Made by a program: the position numbers and the translations under genes | The notes under the pieces: generated by a model | What the model was told of the DNA's origin: nothing | Seen by the model: only the letters and a program-made list of their open reading frames with translations | The model's database searches: none | Assembly: GCA_028278335.1 (NCBI GenBank) | Contig: JANQEN010000096.1 | Coordinates: 1 to 34,137, forward strand | Direction: 5' to 3' | Length of the DNA: 34,137 nucleotides | From: Chitinivibrionales bacterium | GTDB lineage: Bacteria; Fibrobacterota; Chitinivibrionia; Chitinivibrionales; JANQEN01 | Shown here: positions 34,112 through 34,137 of the stretch, piece after piece | Layout of the letters: every line of letters begins with the position of its first letter | Numbering within the stretch: position 1 is the stretch's first letter

Positions 34112-34137
34112 ATATTTATCATGCAGAAAGGAACAGA

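Larger units (their letters stand above)
33715..34137. other. 423-base non-coding region with structured repeats at its right end
   Basis: No gene is supported. The first ~215 bases are AT-rich with the apt upstream region and a short GGGCCCCCC run (about 33771-33779). From about 33934 to the edge the base composition shifts to GC-rich and the sequence is filled with three nested or successive inverted repeats described separately. It may be the beginning of a larger structure that continues outside the window. Confidence 0.75.

Overview
The window reads as a chromosomal segment of a moderately AT-rich, Gram-negative (diderm) bacterium. The diderm evidence is a PorV-like outer-membrane barrel domain, several exported proteins with cleavable signal peptides, and a MurE carrying the DNPR motif of meso-diaminopimelate ligases. 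The mix of PKD-type surface repeats, barrel/TPR/TolB architecture and DUF1573 suggests the FCB side of the tree, perhaps Fibrobacterota; this is an inference with low to moderate confidence. No mobile element, CRISPR array, rRNA or tRNA gene was seen.

Layout. (1) 1-2089 (+): 3' part of a large surface protein made of PKD/Ig-like repeats. (2) 2208-2408 (-): small conserved-looking protein. (3) 2536-18090 (-): a division and cell wall (dcw) operon of 13 genes, in transcription order mraZ-rsmH-ftsL-ftsI-(66-70 codon orphan)-murE-murF-murD-ftsW-murG-murC-ftsQ-ftsA-ftsZ (the orphan is extra to the 13). It has tight spacing or ATGA overlaps, a recognisable promoter upstream of mraZ and a strong hairpin after ftsZ. 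mraY, murB and ddl are missing from their usual places. (4) 18402-20562: a divergent pair of unknown genes, one membrane coiled-coil protein (-) and one secreted protein (+). (5) 20597-22981 (-): SPL-like radical SAM protein, aroD and engB, overlapping. (6) 23169-25015 (+): a DUF1573 exported protein with an in-frame TGA, followed by a radical SAM enzyme. (7) 25221-28172 (+): an unusual barrel-TPR-phosphatase-like-TolB fusion. (8) 28165-33093 (-): asnS, a PP-loop thiolase-like protein, tgt, an M29-type aminopeptidase and an Smr protein. (9) 33193-33714 (-): apt. (10) 33715-34137: non-coding, ending in a dense series of inverted repeats.

How the genes work together. The dcw operon supplies cytoplasmic peptidoglycan precursor steps (MurC, D, E, F), the lipid II-forming transferase MurG, the septal polymerase pair FtsW/FtsI, and the scaffold FtsL/Q/A/Z, under the likely autoregulator MraZ. 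The asnS-tgt block is a translation and tRNA-modification group.

Most interesting point: the DUF1573 gene at 23169-24002 has one in-frame TGA exactly where the family usually has the first Cys of a Cys-Gly-Cys motif. The reading frame and family similarity continue intact for 203 codons afterwards, and a hairpin with a GGUC apical loop lies downstream. This is what a selenoprotein gene would look like. TGA is used as an ordinary stop elsewhere in the window, so a general code change is unlikely. A simple nonsense mutation remains the main alternative.
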